A stretch of 54,784 bases of DNA from Candidatus Peregrinibacteria bacterium CG_4_10_14_0_2_um_filter_38_24 (lineage in GTDB: Bacteria; Patescibacteriota; Gracilibacteria; UBA1369; LOWO2-01-FULL-3). The DNA lies in NCBI GenBank assembly GCA_002792535.1, contig PFOM01000009.1, positions 1-54,784 of the forward strand. The letters run 5' to 3'. This document shows positions 34,426 through 41,597 of this stretch, piece after piece. The translations under genes were made by a program, and so were the position numbers. How positions within the stretch are numbered: position 1 is the first letter of the stretch; each line of letters opens with the position of its first letter. The notes below the pieces were generated by a model. That model was not told the origin of the DNA, searched no databases, and saw nothing but the letters and a program-made list of their open reading frames with translations.

Positions 34426-34944
34426 ATGACGAACAAAGAAATTTACATCATCGTTGCAGTAGACTCAAAAAATGGCATAGGCAAGGACAACGCAATGCCA
34501 TGGCATTTCAAAAAAGAAACTAAGTATTTCAAAGAGATTACTCTAACGACAAAAGATCCAAGCAAAAAAAACATGGTAATCATGGGCAAAAACACTTGGT
34601 ATTCTTTGCCTGAAAAATATCGTCCGCTTAAAAACAGAAAAAATGTAGTCCTTACTCGCGATATATCACTAAAAATCGAAGGAGTAGAAATCCGCCAATC
34701 TCTAGACGAAGCTATCAATTCAGCAGGGGACGACATCGAAACCATTTTCATAATCGGTGGCGCAACACTTTTCAAAGAATCCTTAACTCATCCAAGACTA
34801 ACAGGACTTTACATCACATTTATCGAGAACGAATACGAATGCGATACGTATTTCCCTAAAATCCCAGCCAAATTCTCGCATAAACAACTTCTAAAAGAGG
34901 AAGAAGAGGATGGAGTGAAGTTCAAATTCATACTCTATACATAA
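34426..34944 (+). CDS. folA: Dihydrofolate reductase
   Basis: 172 residues from the ATG at 34426, where the family start (IYIIVAVDSKNGIG) begins; ATG at 34408 overlaps the thyA stop and adds six residues. It regenerates tetrahydrofolate from the dihydrofolate made by ThyA, so the pair forms a thymidylate cycle. Seen: NGIGKDNAMPWHF (about 14-26), MGKNTWYSLPEKYRPL (about 52-67), FIIGGATLFKE (about 107-117), and the acidic residue before the first helix. It ends the plus-strand run, convergent with dsbA. Confidence 0.95.
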   Translation: MTNKEIYIIVAVDSKNGIGKDNAMPWHFKKETKYFKEITLTTKDPSKKNMVIMGKNTWYSLPEKYRPLKNRKNVVLTRDISLKIEGVEIRQSLDEAINSAGDDIETIFIIGGATLFKESLTHPRLTGLYITFIENEYECDTYFPKIPAKFSHKQLLKEEEEDGVKFKFILYT

Positions 34945-34982
34945 AAGAGAGCAGAAATCTATTTCCCAAACTCTTAACTTCC

Positions 34983-35729
34983 CTATTTCGCCAAAGCCTT
35001 ATCTATAACTTGCTCATACGCTTCAAGGCTATATAGCCCATCCATCATATAGCCATTGATAAGAAATCCGGGAGTTCCTCTGAATCCGATATTGGTAGCA
35101 TCTTGTGAATCCTTTGCTACTTCATCTTTGAATGTATCAGCGGCAACGCATGAATCAAATTTAGATAGATTTGCTCCTGATTTTCCGGCAGATTTCCTCA
35201 AGCTTTCCCCAGTCATTTCTTCAGAAAGCGCCGCTTCAAAAATATTTTCATTCATCGCATAATACATCTCGTCTCCACCTTGATCTTTCACGCACTCGGC
35301 CGCAAGCGCAGCAGGATAAGCATTTGGATGAATTGAAGTAAGTGGAAGATCTCTATAAACAAAATTCATTTTACCGGTATCAATATATTTTTCTTTCAAT
35401 GTTGGGAAAACTTCGGCATGAAATCTTTGGCAAACCGGACATTGATAATCTGAAAATTCAATCATTGTGACAGGAGCATCGCTATCCCCAAGAACCGCAT
35501 CATCATCAGTATAATCACCTTCAATTATCGTTCCAGTCTTGTCTTCCGGTTGAGCCTCGGCTTGTTGTTTCGCAATGAAAGCCTTGATGCCTTCCTCAAC
35601 TTTCGAATTGAAAACATCATCAGTCATTTTATTTGCATACTCGTATCCGAAAAAAGATAGAGACCCGGAAACAAGGATAGAAGCCACTAGAATAGAAACC
35701 GGAAGCAATTTGTTTGATTTTTTTTTCAT
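34983..35729 (-). CDS. Membrane-anchored DsbA-like thiol-disulphide oxidoreductase
   Basis: 248 residues: an N-terminal membrane anchor (about 10-28), a linker, then a DsbA/Com1-type thioredoxin fold. The redox site is CPVC in FSDYQCPVCQRFH (about 95-98), and the cis-Pro loop is GFRGTPGFLING near the C-terminus. It forms or rearranges disulphides in exported proteins, which fits the Cys-containing pilin and other exported proteins in the window. It follows the M29 aminopeptidase gene by 15 bases on the minus strand. A VKOR or DsbB partner is not seen here. Confidence 0.92.
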   Translation of the reverse strand: MKKKSNKLLPVSILVASILVSGSLSFFGYEYANKMTDDVFNSKVEEGIKAFIAKQQAEAQPEDKTGTIIEGDYTDDDAVLGDSDAPVTMIEFSDYQCPVCQRFHAEVFPTLKEKYIDTGKMNFVYRDLPLTSIHPNAYPAALAAECVKDQGGDEMYYAMNENIFEAALSEEMTGESLRKSAGKSGANLSKFDSCVAADTFKDEVAKDSQDATNIGFRGTPGFLINGYMMDGLYSLEAYEQVIDKALAK

Positions 35730-35744
35730 ATTGTTTAAAATTAA

Positions 35745-36839
35745 TTAATTTAAGAAATCAAATTTTCTATCGCACCATTTAGTTTTTGAGTATACTTTTT
35801 TCCCGTCAAAATATATTTCCGCGTTTGCCCACTTGAAATTAAATATCAAATCCCAATGCACGCTCGAATCATTCCCGTTTGGGCATTCATCATAACACTT
35901 GCCTAACGCCATGTGCAAACTCTTGCCCATTTTTTCATCAAAAAGGATTTGACGCGTCCATGTTTTTATTTGATCGTTAAGCCCAAAAGCGAATTCCCCG
36001 AAATATCTTGACCCTTTATCTGTATCCAGCAGTTTTGTTAGTGCAATTTTGTGATCAGACTCTTCTCCGACAACTTTTCCGTCTTTAAGAGTAAGTTTCA
36101 CCCAATTAAAATCATGTGATTGATAATGAGTCGGTACATTATATTTGATCACACCATTCACACTATCACGCACAGGAGAAGTGAAAATTTCACCATCAGG
36201 CAAATTACATTTTCCACAGCATGTAACCCATGTTTGCCCTGCGACAGAAACTTCCAAATCAGTTTCATCTCCTACAATTCTTATTTTTTTAACTTTAGTC
36301 ATTAGATCTACAAATTTTTGCTGCAATTTTTCTTCCTTTTTCCAATCCAAAAGACAACTATCCAAAATAAAATCTTCCCACTCCTCAAGGCTTCTGTTAG
36401 CCATTATTGCAGATGCATTGTTTGGGTATGCAAGAAGACACCATCTCTTTTTATGCAAAATATCACTCAAAGGTTTTCGCGCTTCTTGGCACACATTGAG
36501 CTTTTTAAAATCAACTTCTTTAAGTTCGTAAGGATTTGTATCCGCAAGAATTTGAACCATCGCATCATAACTATCTGCAACTTGTTTGTCCAAATCGCTC
36601 AAGTGTTTGAGCTGATTTGTGTCTGCATGTTTGAAAAATATTTTGCTAAGTTCATCATTTGAAAAACGAACATCGATAGCAATCGCGCCAGCTTTCACGC
36701 ATTCTTCATAAATTTCTTTTAGCAGGGGATAGCTCTCAAATCCATATCCTCTCAGCAAAATCCTCTCACCTTTTTTCAAAGCAATCGAATAATTCACAAC
36801 AATATCAGCAAGTTTTTTGAGTTTGTATTTATCAATCAT
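35745..36839 (-). CDS. M29-family aminopeptidase
   Basis: 364 residues, thermophilic aminopeptidase/AmpS family, a cobalt- or zinc-dependent exopeptidase that trims peptides in the cytoplasm. Metal ligands are visible as NLPDGEIFTSP (Glu), GEFAFGLN (Glu), EKMGKSLHMALG (His) and SVHWDLIFNF (His, Asp), in order over about 215-345. The start context is set by a -10 box six bases upstream. The gene is first of a minus-strand pair with dsbA, so peptide breakdown and disulphide formation are cotranscribed for reasons unknown. Confidence 0.92.
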   Translation of the reverse strand: MIDKYKLKKLADIVVNYSIALKKGERILLRGYGFESYPLLKEIYEECVKAGAIAIDVRFSNDELSKIFFKHADTNQLKHLSDLDKQVADSYDAMVQILADTNPYELKEVDFKKLNVCQEARKPLSDILHKKRWCLLAYPNNASAIMANRSLEEWEDFILDSCLLDWKKEEKLQQKFVDLMTKVKKIRIVGDETDLEVSVAGQTWVTCCGKCNLPDGEIFTSPVRDSVNGVIKYNVPTHYQSHDFNWVKLTLKDGKVVGEESDHKIALTKLLDTDKGSRYFGEFAFGLNDQIKTWTRQILFDEKMGKSLHMALGKCYDECPNGNDSSVHWDLIFNFKWANAEIYFDGKKVYSKTKWCDRKFDFLN

Positions 36840-36845
36840 GCGAGC

Positions 36846-36873
36846 ATTCTACCACGCTATTGCAAACAGACAA
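36846..36873 (-). promoter_or_regulatory. Candidate promoter with -10 six bases before the M29 gene
   Basis: Minus strand: TTGTCT (36873-36868), 16 bases, TAGAAT (36851-36846), then GCTCGC and the ATG. Transcription would begin at or next to the start codon. Confidence 0.6.
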
Positions 36874-36883
36874 AAATAAAATT

Positions 36884-37891
36884 TTATAATCTGATCCCAC
36901 GCTGATTAAACGCTCGTACATCCCCAATTGAGCCCCCGATAAGTTTAGGTAAATCTTCAGAATCGATATTGCGCACTCTTTCAAAAACCTCTGCAATAAG
37001 CTCGTCGGGAGCTCCTCCATGATAAAAAATATCCCCACGAGCACGTCCCTCATCAAAATCATAATTATCCTCATCCCATGAAAAAAGATTTCCCAATTTT
37101 TCATGAAATTTTGGAGGAAATCTTTCTTCGGCAAAACGGCTTCTCAAAACAAAATCTTCGGCAGGAGAAAAATCTGCTAAAATATTTTTTGCAATCATAC
37201 CTTTTGTTGTAGGCAGTATTTCAACTTTGCCCAATGGCGAAACATGAACAATAGGATAAAATGGCGTCAAAAAAGGGAACAATCTTTGAGGGAAAACATT
37301 GTGTCCCCAATATTGTTCAGTAACTTCTGCCGCCTCAGCAAATCCACCCATATTGGTGAATCCGGATTCATCTAATTCGCATATTGAAACCGGAGATTCT
37401 GATTTATCCACAGTATCATTTGCAACATCAACAAAAAGTGCTCCGGCCTGTAAAGCATTTTGGTAAGAATTCCCTTTTATTCCGGCAATTTGTTTCAAAT
37501 GTCCGCCACGTGCATGAAAATGTCTCAGCGCTTGCATGCCGGGAGGAACAGAATTCCCTTTCGTTTGAGGATATTTTAACGCTCTAAAAATTTGCACCCA
37601 AACGCCATCGGTAATAGTATCGTAAAACCCTACAGGATAATTTTTGGGATTTCTAATCGAAGGATCGCTTTCATACTGAGGAGGAAGATCTTTACTCATT
37701 TTTTTAAGTGCACCCTTTATTCTTATGTCAAATATTTTCATCAACTTCATTAATTCTACAACGATAGCATCAAGATTCGGCAAAAGAACGCTTTCCGTAA
37801 GCTCACGCTGTTGGTCATCCACAGGCCTTGTGTCCCGAGAATCTATCCACGTTTCCAATATTTCCTTAAATGCTCCGTCTTGAATATCCAT
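36884..37891 (-). CDS. Conserved-looking protein of unknown function
   Basis: 335 residues, soluble, no signal or membrane segment. I recognise no family. Visible: a helical first third (LDAIVVELMKLMKIFDIRIK), then a mixed region with HFHARGGHLKQIAG and a Trp/Tyr-rich YWGHNVFPQRLFPFLTPFYP, and an acidic DEDNYDFDEGRARGD near the end. Two His-rich spots could be metal sites but this is not shown. It is transcribed from just beside the tRNA-Phe promoter, on the opposite strand, and lies 44 bases upstream of the M29 gene. Coding potential is strong over its whole length. Confidence 0.75.
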   Translation of the reverse strand: MDIQDGAFKEILETWIDSRDTRPVDDQQRELTESVLLPNLDAIVVELMKLMKIFDIRIKGALKKMSKDLPPQYESDPSIRNPKNYPVGFYDTITDGVWVQIFRALKYPQTKGNSVPPGMQALRHFHARGGHLKQIAGIKGNSYQNALQAGALFVDVANDTVDKSESPVSICELDESGFTNMGGFAEAAEVTEQYWGHNVFPQRLFPFLTPFYPIVHVSPLGKVEILPTTKGMIAKNILADFSPAEDFVLRSRFAEERFPPKFHEKLGNLFSWDEDNYDFDEGRARGDIFYHGGAPDELIAEVFERVRNIDSEDLPKLIGGSIGDVRAFNQRGIRL

Positions 37892-37928
37892 ATGAATTTA
37901 TAAAAGGAGGCAATTATCACAAAAAACA

Positions 37929-37957
37929 TTGATTTATGAAAGGTATACCCTTAGAAT
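37929..37957 (+). promoter_or_regulatory. Promoter of tRNA-Phe
   Basis: TTGATT (37929-37934), exactly 17 bases, TAGAAT (37952-37957), 20 bases before the tRNA. Confidence 0.7.
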
Positions 37958-37977
37958 CTCCCTGTAAAACTTTTTGC

Positions 37978-38052
37978 GCCGGAGTAGCTCATTGGTAGAG
38001 CAGTGGATTGAAAATCCATGTGTAGGCAGTCCGATTCTGCCCTTCGGCACCA
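37978..38052 (+). tRNA. tRNA-Phe (anticodon GAA)
   Basis: Not in the ORF track. A full cloverleaf is visible: acceptor GCCGGAG pairs with CTTCGGC (one G-U), D-arm GCTC/GAGC, anticodon stem GTGGA/TCCAT with loop TTGAAAA (anticodon GAA), and T-arm GGCAG/CTGCC with loop TCCGATT. The discriminator is A and the CCA end (38050-38052) is encoded. Total 75 bases. Anticodon GAA assigns phenylalanine. Confidence 0.96.
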
Positions 38053-38058
38053 CTTCCA

Positions 38059-38331
38059 TCAATAAACTTCATCATGCGAACCAATATCAACCGGGACGAT
38101 TTGATCGTCTTTGATTATGAAATAAATAATCAGTCGATAGGAGATGGTGACGGAAACGCTAAATAACTCGGCTAATCTTCCTGATAATTTATGCATTCTC
38201 AAAGAAGGATGTTGAGGATTTATGCAAAGTATTTTTAAAATTTTCTCGTATTGTTCTAATATTTTCGGATGTTTTTCGAAAAATTTCTTTGCTCTTTTTT
38301 GATAACTTTCAGTAATGACTAATTTATACAT
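38059..38331 (-). CDS. RelE/YafQ-type toxin
   Basis: 90 residues. Core toxin blocks: MYKLVITESYQKRAKKFFEK at the start, MHKLSGRLAELFSVSVTISYRLI (about 44-66), and PVDIGSHDEVY at the end, the usual GxHDEVY finish of YafQ/RelE mRNA interferases. Its start overlaps the antitoxin by eight bases. Its TGA ends six bases from the tRNA-Phe CCA on the opposite strand, so the pair sits tail-on against the tRNA. Likely a ribosome-dependent RNase, by family. Confidence 0.9.
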   Translation of the reverse strand: MYKLVITESYQKRAKKFFEKHPKILEQYEKILKILCINPQHPSLRMHKLSGRLAELFSVSVTISYRLIIYFIIKDDQIVPVDIGSHDEVY

Positions 38332-38581
38332 TCTTCAAATCTTTTATATGCTTCTCAACACTTTTTACTTTAAACTTCCCCTTAGCCAAATCCGCTTCGG
38401 ATTCTTTTAAAGCGGCATCCAGCTCACATTCACGCAGATAATTGTATTGATCCATGGTAAGTACGGCAAAACTTTTTTCACCATGAATCGTTATGAAAGT
38501 TTCGCTGAATTTTTTGGCTCTTTCGTTAAGAGCTGACATGCCTTTGGTCTTTAGTTCCTGAGCAGTTACGATATTATTCAT
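38324..38581 (-). CDS. Phd/YefM-like antitoxin
   Basis: 85 residues. The N-terminal half (VTAQELKTKGMSALNERAK ... VLTMDQYNYLRE) matches the Phd/YefM fold; the C-terminal part (KESEADLAKGKFKVKSVEKHIKDL) is a charged toxin-binding tail. It precedes the toxin with an eight-base overlap. Repeated ATAGTACT boxes lie directly before the start codon. Confidence 0.8.
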   Translation of the reverse strand: MNNIVTAQELKTKGMSALNERAKKFSETFITIHGEKSFAVLTMDQYNYLRECELDAALKESEADLAKGKFKVKSVEKHIKDLKNV

Positions 38582-38610
38582 AGTACTGTTTATAATTTAT
38601 ATATAGTACT
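38580..38610 (-). promoter_or_regulatory. Repeated AGTACT boxes before toxin-antitoxin pair 2
   Basis: ATAGTACT at 38580-38587 and again at 38603-38610, each with the palindrome AGTACT, 23 bases apart (about two helical turns). They flank the AT-rich region where the promoter would be, a likely operator for the antitoxin. Confidence 0.5.
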
Positions 38611-38694
38611 ATTAATAATACCATCCGGGGGCGTAGATGTAAAGGAAAAATGGCAAACTTTATTCGAACATCATCTGCGACTATGTCCCACTTC

Positions 38695-38723
38695 TTGACA
38701 CATTGCCGTAATAGTGATATAAC
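38695..38723 (+). promoter_or_regulatory. Near-consensus promoter in the 540-bp gap
   Basis: TTGACA (38695-38700), exactly 17 bases, TATAAC (38718-38723). It is one of the best promoter matches in the window, though no known gene follows within 390 bases. Confidence 0.65.
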
Positions 38724-38729
38724 TCTGCT

Positions 38730-38891
38730 TCATATATCACAATATATTTTTTTATGAGCCCAGAATCAGCAGATAGGACGGCAAGGCAGAGAAGATAGAA
38801 TGGTTAACGGAGAAAATTTCTTGCAGGAATTATTATAAATCACGCAAAAGAAAAAAGACCCTCGAGGCTATTAAGTTCAAGAGTCCTTTTT
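38730..38891 (+). ncRNA. Putative small transcript with two tiny frames
   Basis: Between the promoter at 38695 and the hairpin at 38851 lies a region that could be a small RNA of about 160 bases. Tiny frames are present: ATG at 38754 for 14 codons (MSPESADRTARQRR) and ATG at 38800 region for 12 codons (MVNGENFLQELL). A one-base shift would join them as one peptide of about 27 residues. It may be a short RNA, a microprotein or the remnant of a small gene. Confidence 0.4.
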
Positions 38892-39121
38892 CGGATGGTA
38901 CCCAATGAATGGCGGTGAAGCCTATCAAAAGAATACCGGAGAGCTGATTTCCTTCTAAATAACTTGCATTATAAGAAGGGATCAGTGGGGCAATTAAAAT
39001 ATAAAACTTACGTTCCATATCCCAATTGCAAGTATATAATAACATATTTTTAGAAAAAATACAATAGCGCTTTTTTTAAAAAAGAATATTATAAAAACGT
39101 AATCCATAACAAACAATCTTT
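38833..39121. other. Non-coding stretch before hpf
   Basis: The rest of the 540-bp gap has no convincing gene. The minus-strand frame 38833-39045 in the track is hydrophobic at its C-terminal end, reads through the terminator hairpin and has no family, so it is not called. An AT-rich section with a self-complementary CTTTTTTTAAAAAAG and TATTATAAAA (about 39067-39095) lies before hpf and may hold its promoter. Confidence 0.4.
38851..38891. terminator. Bidirectional hairpin with A- and T-tracts
   Basis: AAAAAGACCCTCGA and TTCAAGAGTCCTTTTT pair imperfectly (including G-U pairs and one bulged base) around a loop GGCTATTAAG. With T-tracts at both ends it can stop transcription on either strand. 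Confidence 0.55.
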
Positions 39122-39493
39122 ATGGAAATAACTTTCTTTCACAAGAACCTCACGAAGGCCGAAGAAAGCTCTTTCGTTGAGTACGTGGAAACAAAACGGG
39201 AGATGATAACAAATCTTCTGAAAACGTTTCCGGAGAATGCTACGCTCATGAGAGCAAACATCGAGAAATTCGAGAAGCATGACGCTTATGAGGTGGAATT
39301 GGCGGTAATAATGCCGACAAAACAAGTTGTGGCAAAAGAGGCAAGCCACATGATAACGAAAGCGGTGGATCTTGCAAAAGACAGGTTAGTTTCTCAGATA
39401 AAGAAACATATCGCTTTAATGAGAAGAGAACGAAAGCACAAGTCTGTAAGGGAAAGAAAGGAGGTTGGAATAAAAGAAGAAGTCTTGTTCTAA
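39122..39493 (+). CDS. hpf: Ribosome hibernation-promoting factor (HPF/RaiA family)
   Basis: 123 residues, short HPF type. It binds the 30S decoding region to pause ribosomes in starvation or cold. Family pattern: MEITFFHKNLTKAEESSF at the start, EVELAVIMPTKQVVAKEAS in the middle, AVDLAKDRLVSQIKKHIALMRR, the basic helix, near the end. The tail is more basic and Arg/Lys-rich than most. It stands between the non-coding gap and a bidirectional terminator. Confidence 0.85.
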   Translation: MEITFFHKNLTKAEESSFVEYVETKREMITNLLKTFPENATLMRANIEKFEKHDAYEVELAVIMPTKQVVAKEASHMITKAVDLAKDRLVSQIKKHIALMRRERKHKSVRERKEVGIKEEVLF

Positions 39494-39500
39494 GATAAAC

Positions 39501-39534
39501 AAAAAAGAGCCCCGCAATGCGGAGCTCTTTTTTT
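39501..39534. terminator. Bidirectional terminator between hpf and the lipoprotein gene
   Basis: AAAAAAGAGC CCCGC and GCGG AGCTC TTTTTTT form a stem with one C/A mismatch and an AAT loop. T-tract on one side and A-tract on the other allow it to serve both convergent genes. Confidence 0.85.
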
Positions 39535-39550
39535 GAAAGTAATTTTATAA

Positions 39551-39763
39551 TTACTTAGCAGCTTCTTCAGCTGGAGCTTCTACAGCTGGAGCTTCTACAG
39601 CTGGAGCTTCTACAGCTGGAGTTTCTACAGCTTTTTCTGGTTCAACAACAGTTGTTGCTGGAGCTTCTGTTTCTTCTGTTGCAGGAGCTGTTATAGCAGC
39701 ACATCCAACTAGAGAAAGCATAGCAACCAAAGCTAGAGATAGTACAATCTTCTTCATAGCCAT
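39551..39763 (-). CDS. Small Pro/Ala/Glu-rich lipoprotein
   Basis: 70 residues. Signal peptide with lipobox LVGC (Cys about 21); start ATG at 39763 or MKK at 39757. The mature part is low-complexity with VEAPA pentapeptides in tandem. It is anchored outside the membrane by its lipid and extends as a flexible stalk; no enzyme domain. It is convergent with hpf. Function unknown. Confidence 0.75.
   Translation of the reverse strand: MAMKKIVLSLALVAMLSLVGCAAITAPATEETEAPATTVVEPEKAVETPAVEAPAVEAPAVEAPAEEAAK
39571..39630 (-). repeat. Tandem 15-bp repeat in the lipoprotein gene
   Basis: CTGGAGCTTCTACAG occurs four times in a row, the fourth with one change. On the coding strand it encodes the VEAPA pentapeptides. 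In-frame copy number can vary without breaking the gene. Confidence 0.9.
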
Positions 39764-39791
39764 CTAGGTTAAGAAATTAATATATTTGTGA

Positions 39792-39804
39792 GTGACATAG
39801 TCAC
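39792..39804 (-). promoter_or_regulatory. Inverted repeat before the lipoprotein gene
   Basis: GTGAC, ATA, GTCAC: a perfect inverted repeat 29-41 bases before the ATG, with a TATATT beyond it. Possibly an operator. Confidence 0.35.
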
Positions 39805-39852
39805 AACGCAACAAATTATACGTATAACCCGAAAAATGTAAAAGAGTTAAAG

Positions 39853-39882
39853 TTGACAAAGAGGCGAGGAAATGGTTTTAAT
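39853..39882 (+). promoter_or_regulatory. Candidate promoter with -10 six bases before aroD
   Basis: TTGACA (39853-39858), 18 bases, TTTAAT (39877-39882), then AGAGCC and ATG at 39889. The first three bases are the TTG start used in the ORF track, so the track start lies in a -35 box. Confidence 0.55.
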
Positions 39883-39888
39883 AGAGCC

Positions 39889-40512
39889 ATGATTTGCGTG
39901 CCGATAAGACAAAATAGTAGTGAAAAAGCCGCTAAAATGATGGTCTCTGCCCAAAAAGTGGCTGACATAAGCGAAATATGGTTTGATGAGATTTCGGATT
40001 TTTCCGCAAAAGACATGGAAGAAATAACAAAAAAGAAGAAAACTCAAGTTATATACAAATGGCAGGGGAATCGCGAAAATCTGATAATTGTTCTGAATAA
40101 AAAGATAGAATATATAGATATTGATGTAAAAACGGAACAATCAATAATTAGAGAAATAAAGAAGATAAGTCCCAAAACCAAAATAATAATTTCATTTCAC
40201 GACTTCAAGAAAACGCCAAAAGACGCAGAACTTCTGAAAATAGTTGCGAAAATGAAAACAAAAAAAGCGGATATTTTTAAGTTGGCCACCTTCGCAAATG
40301 ACTTTTCTGACAATTTTAGAATGTTTAAACTCTTGTCAGCTCTTATCGAAAAAGGAGAAAAGGCGATATGTATTTGCATGGGGGAGAAAGGCAAATTCTC
40401 TCGCACTGCTGGACATTTACTCGGAAATTATTTAATGTACGCACCGCTGAATAAAAAAGATATTACAGCGGAAGGACAATTAACAGTTAAAGAACTCAAA
40501 AAATGTCTCTAA
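39889..40512 (+). CDS. aroD: 3-dehydroquinate dehydratase, type I
   Basis: 207 residues from the ATG at 39889; the TTG at 39853 is rejected because it lies in a -35 box and adds a non-homologous stretch. The enzyme dehydrates 3-dehydroquinate in the shikimate pathway through a Schiff-base Lys. Seen: MICVPI start, ISFHDF with the catalytic His, DIFKLATF with the Schiff-base Lys, and GEKGKFSR with the Arg, plus the C-terminal GQLTVKEL. No other shikimate gene is in the window. The stop overlaps the ychF start by ten bases. Confidence 0.9.
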   Translation: MICVPIRQNSSEKAAKMMVSAQKVADISEIWFDEISDFSAKDMEEITKKKKTQVIYKWQGNRENLIIVLNKKIEYIDIDVKTEQSIIREIKKISPKTKIIISFHDFKKTPKDAELLKIVAKMKTKKADIFKLATFANDFSDNFRMFKLLSALIEKGEKAICICMGEKGKFSRTAGHLLGNYLMYAPLNKKDITAEGQLTVKELKKCL

Positions 40513-41597
40513 AAATAGGAATTGTAGGCTTACCAAATGTAGGAAAATCAACTCTGTTTAACGCATTAACAAGGACAAAATGCGCGCAGGCTGCAAATTA
40601 TCCTTTTTGCACAATCGATCCAAATATTGGAATAGTTGAAGTCCCGGATTTTAGATTAAAAAAATTAACTGAATTCTCGAAATCAGAAAAAGTTATTCCT
40701 GCGACGATAGAATTCGTTGACATTGCAGGGCTTGTTAAAGGCGCAAGTACCGGAGAAGGACTCGGAAATAAATTTCTTTCACACATCAGAGAATGCAACG
40801 CGATCGCTCACATCGTTAGAGTTTTCAGTGATTCAAATGTCATCCATGTTCACGGAACTGTTGATCCTAAAATAGACAAAGAAGTTATAGAATCAGAATT
40901 GATAATTGCTGACATGCAAACGACAGAAAAACGCTTGGACAAGGCAATTTCTGAGTCAAAAGCTGGAGACAAAGATAAAAAAATATATGCAGAATTGGTT
41001 AGGAAAGTTTTGGAAAATTTGCAAAAAGGAACTATGGCTGTCGACATAGATTTAACGGATGACGAAAAAGAACAGATAAAAGATTTACATTTGCTCACAA
41101 TGAAGCCAAATTTCTACATAATAAATCTTAGCGAAGAAGAAATAAAAAATGCAGACAGGAAAAAGTTCGCAGAAATATTAGACGTAAAAGATGAAAATAA
41201 AATTATTCCGGTTTGCGCAAAAATAGAAGAAGAACTCGGAGATCTAAACGAAGAAGATGCCTACGAATATTTAAAAGAACTTGGGCTAAAAGAAACCGGT
41301 TTAAACGCATTAATCCGCACAGCATATGAAACACTCGGCCTGATAACATATTTCACCACGGGCCCAAAAGAATCGCACGCATGGACAATCAAAAAAGGTA
41401 TTTTTGCCCCTCAAGCGGCCGGAGTTGTTCATACAGATTTCGAAAAAGGCTTTATAAAGGCGGAAATAATAAATTGGCAAAAACTCTTGGAAGCGGGAAG
41501 CGAAGTAAAAGCGAAAGAATTGGGACTCTTAAGAATAGAAGGGAAAGAATATGTAATGCAAGACGGAGATAGTGTGCATTTCAGATTCGCTAACTAA
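40503..41597 (+). CDS. ychF: Obg-superfamily ATPase YchF (OLA1)
   Basis: 364 residues, normal. G-domain motifs GLPNVGKSTLFNALT (about 7-21), DIAGLVKGAS (about 78) with switch II, and NLSEEE in place of the usual NKxD, which is why YchF prefers ATP. A coiled-coil domain and C-terminal TGS domain (TYFTTGPKESHAWTIKKG and HTDFEKGFIKAEI) follow. It binds ribosomes and affects stress responses. It is convergent with the Rel gene, overlapping by eight bases. Confidence 0.97.
   Translation: MSLKIGIVGLPNVGKSTLFNALTRTKCAQAANYPFCTIDPNIGIVEVPDFRLKKLTEFSKSEKVIPATIEFVDIAGLVKGASTGEGLGNKFLSHIRECNAIAHIVRVFSDSNVIHVHGTVDPKIDKEVIESELIIADMQTTEKRLDKAISESKAGDKDKKIYAELVRKVLENLQKGTMAVDIDLTDDEKEQIKDLHLLTMKPNFYIINLSEEEIKNADRKKFAEILDVKDENKIIPVCAKIEEELGDLNEEDAYEYLKELGLKETGLNALIRTAYETLGLITYFTTGPKESHAWTIKKGIFAPQAAGVVHTDFEKGFIKAEIINWQKLLEAGSEVKAKELGLLRIEGKEYVMQDGDSVHFRFAN

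Noticed and set aside
37915-37990. Small ORF starting at 37936 overlapping the tRNA
   Set aside because: It lies in the tRNA promoter and body, and the tRNA cloverleaf explains the sequence.
38833-39045. Minus-strand 70-residue ORF
   Set aside because: It reads through the terminator hairpin at 38851-38891 and has no recognisable fold or family.
39853-39888. TTG start for aroD at 39853
   Set aside because: The TTG is the first part of a TTGACA -35 box, and the family's own first residues begin at ATG 39889.
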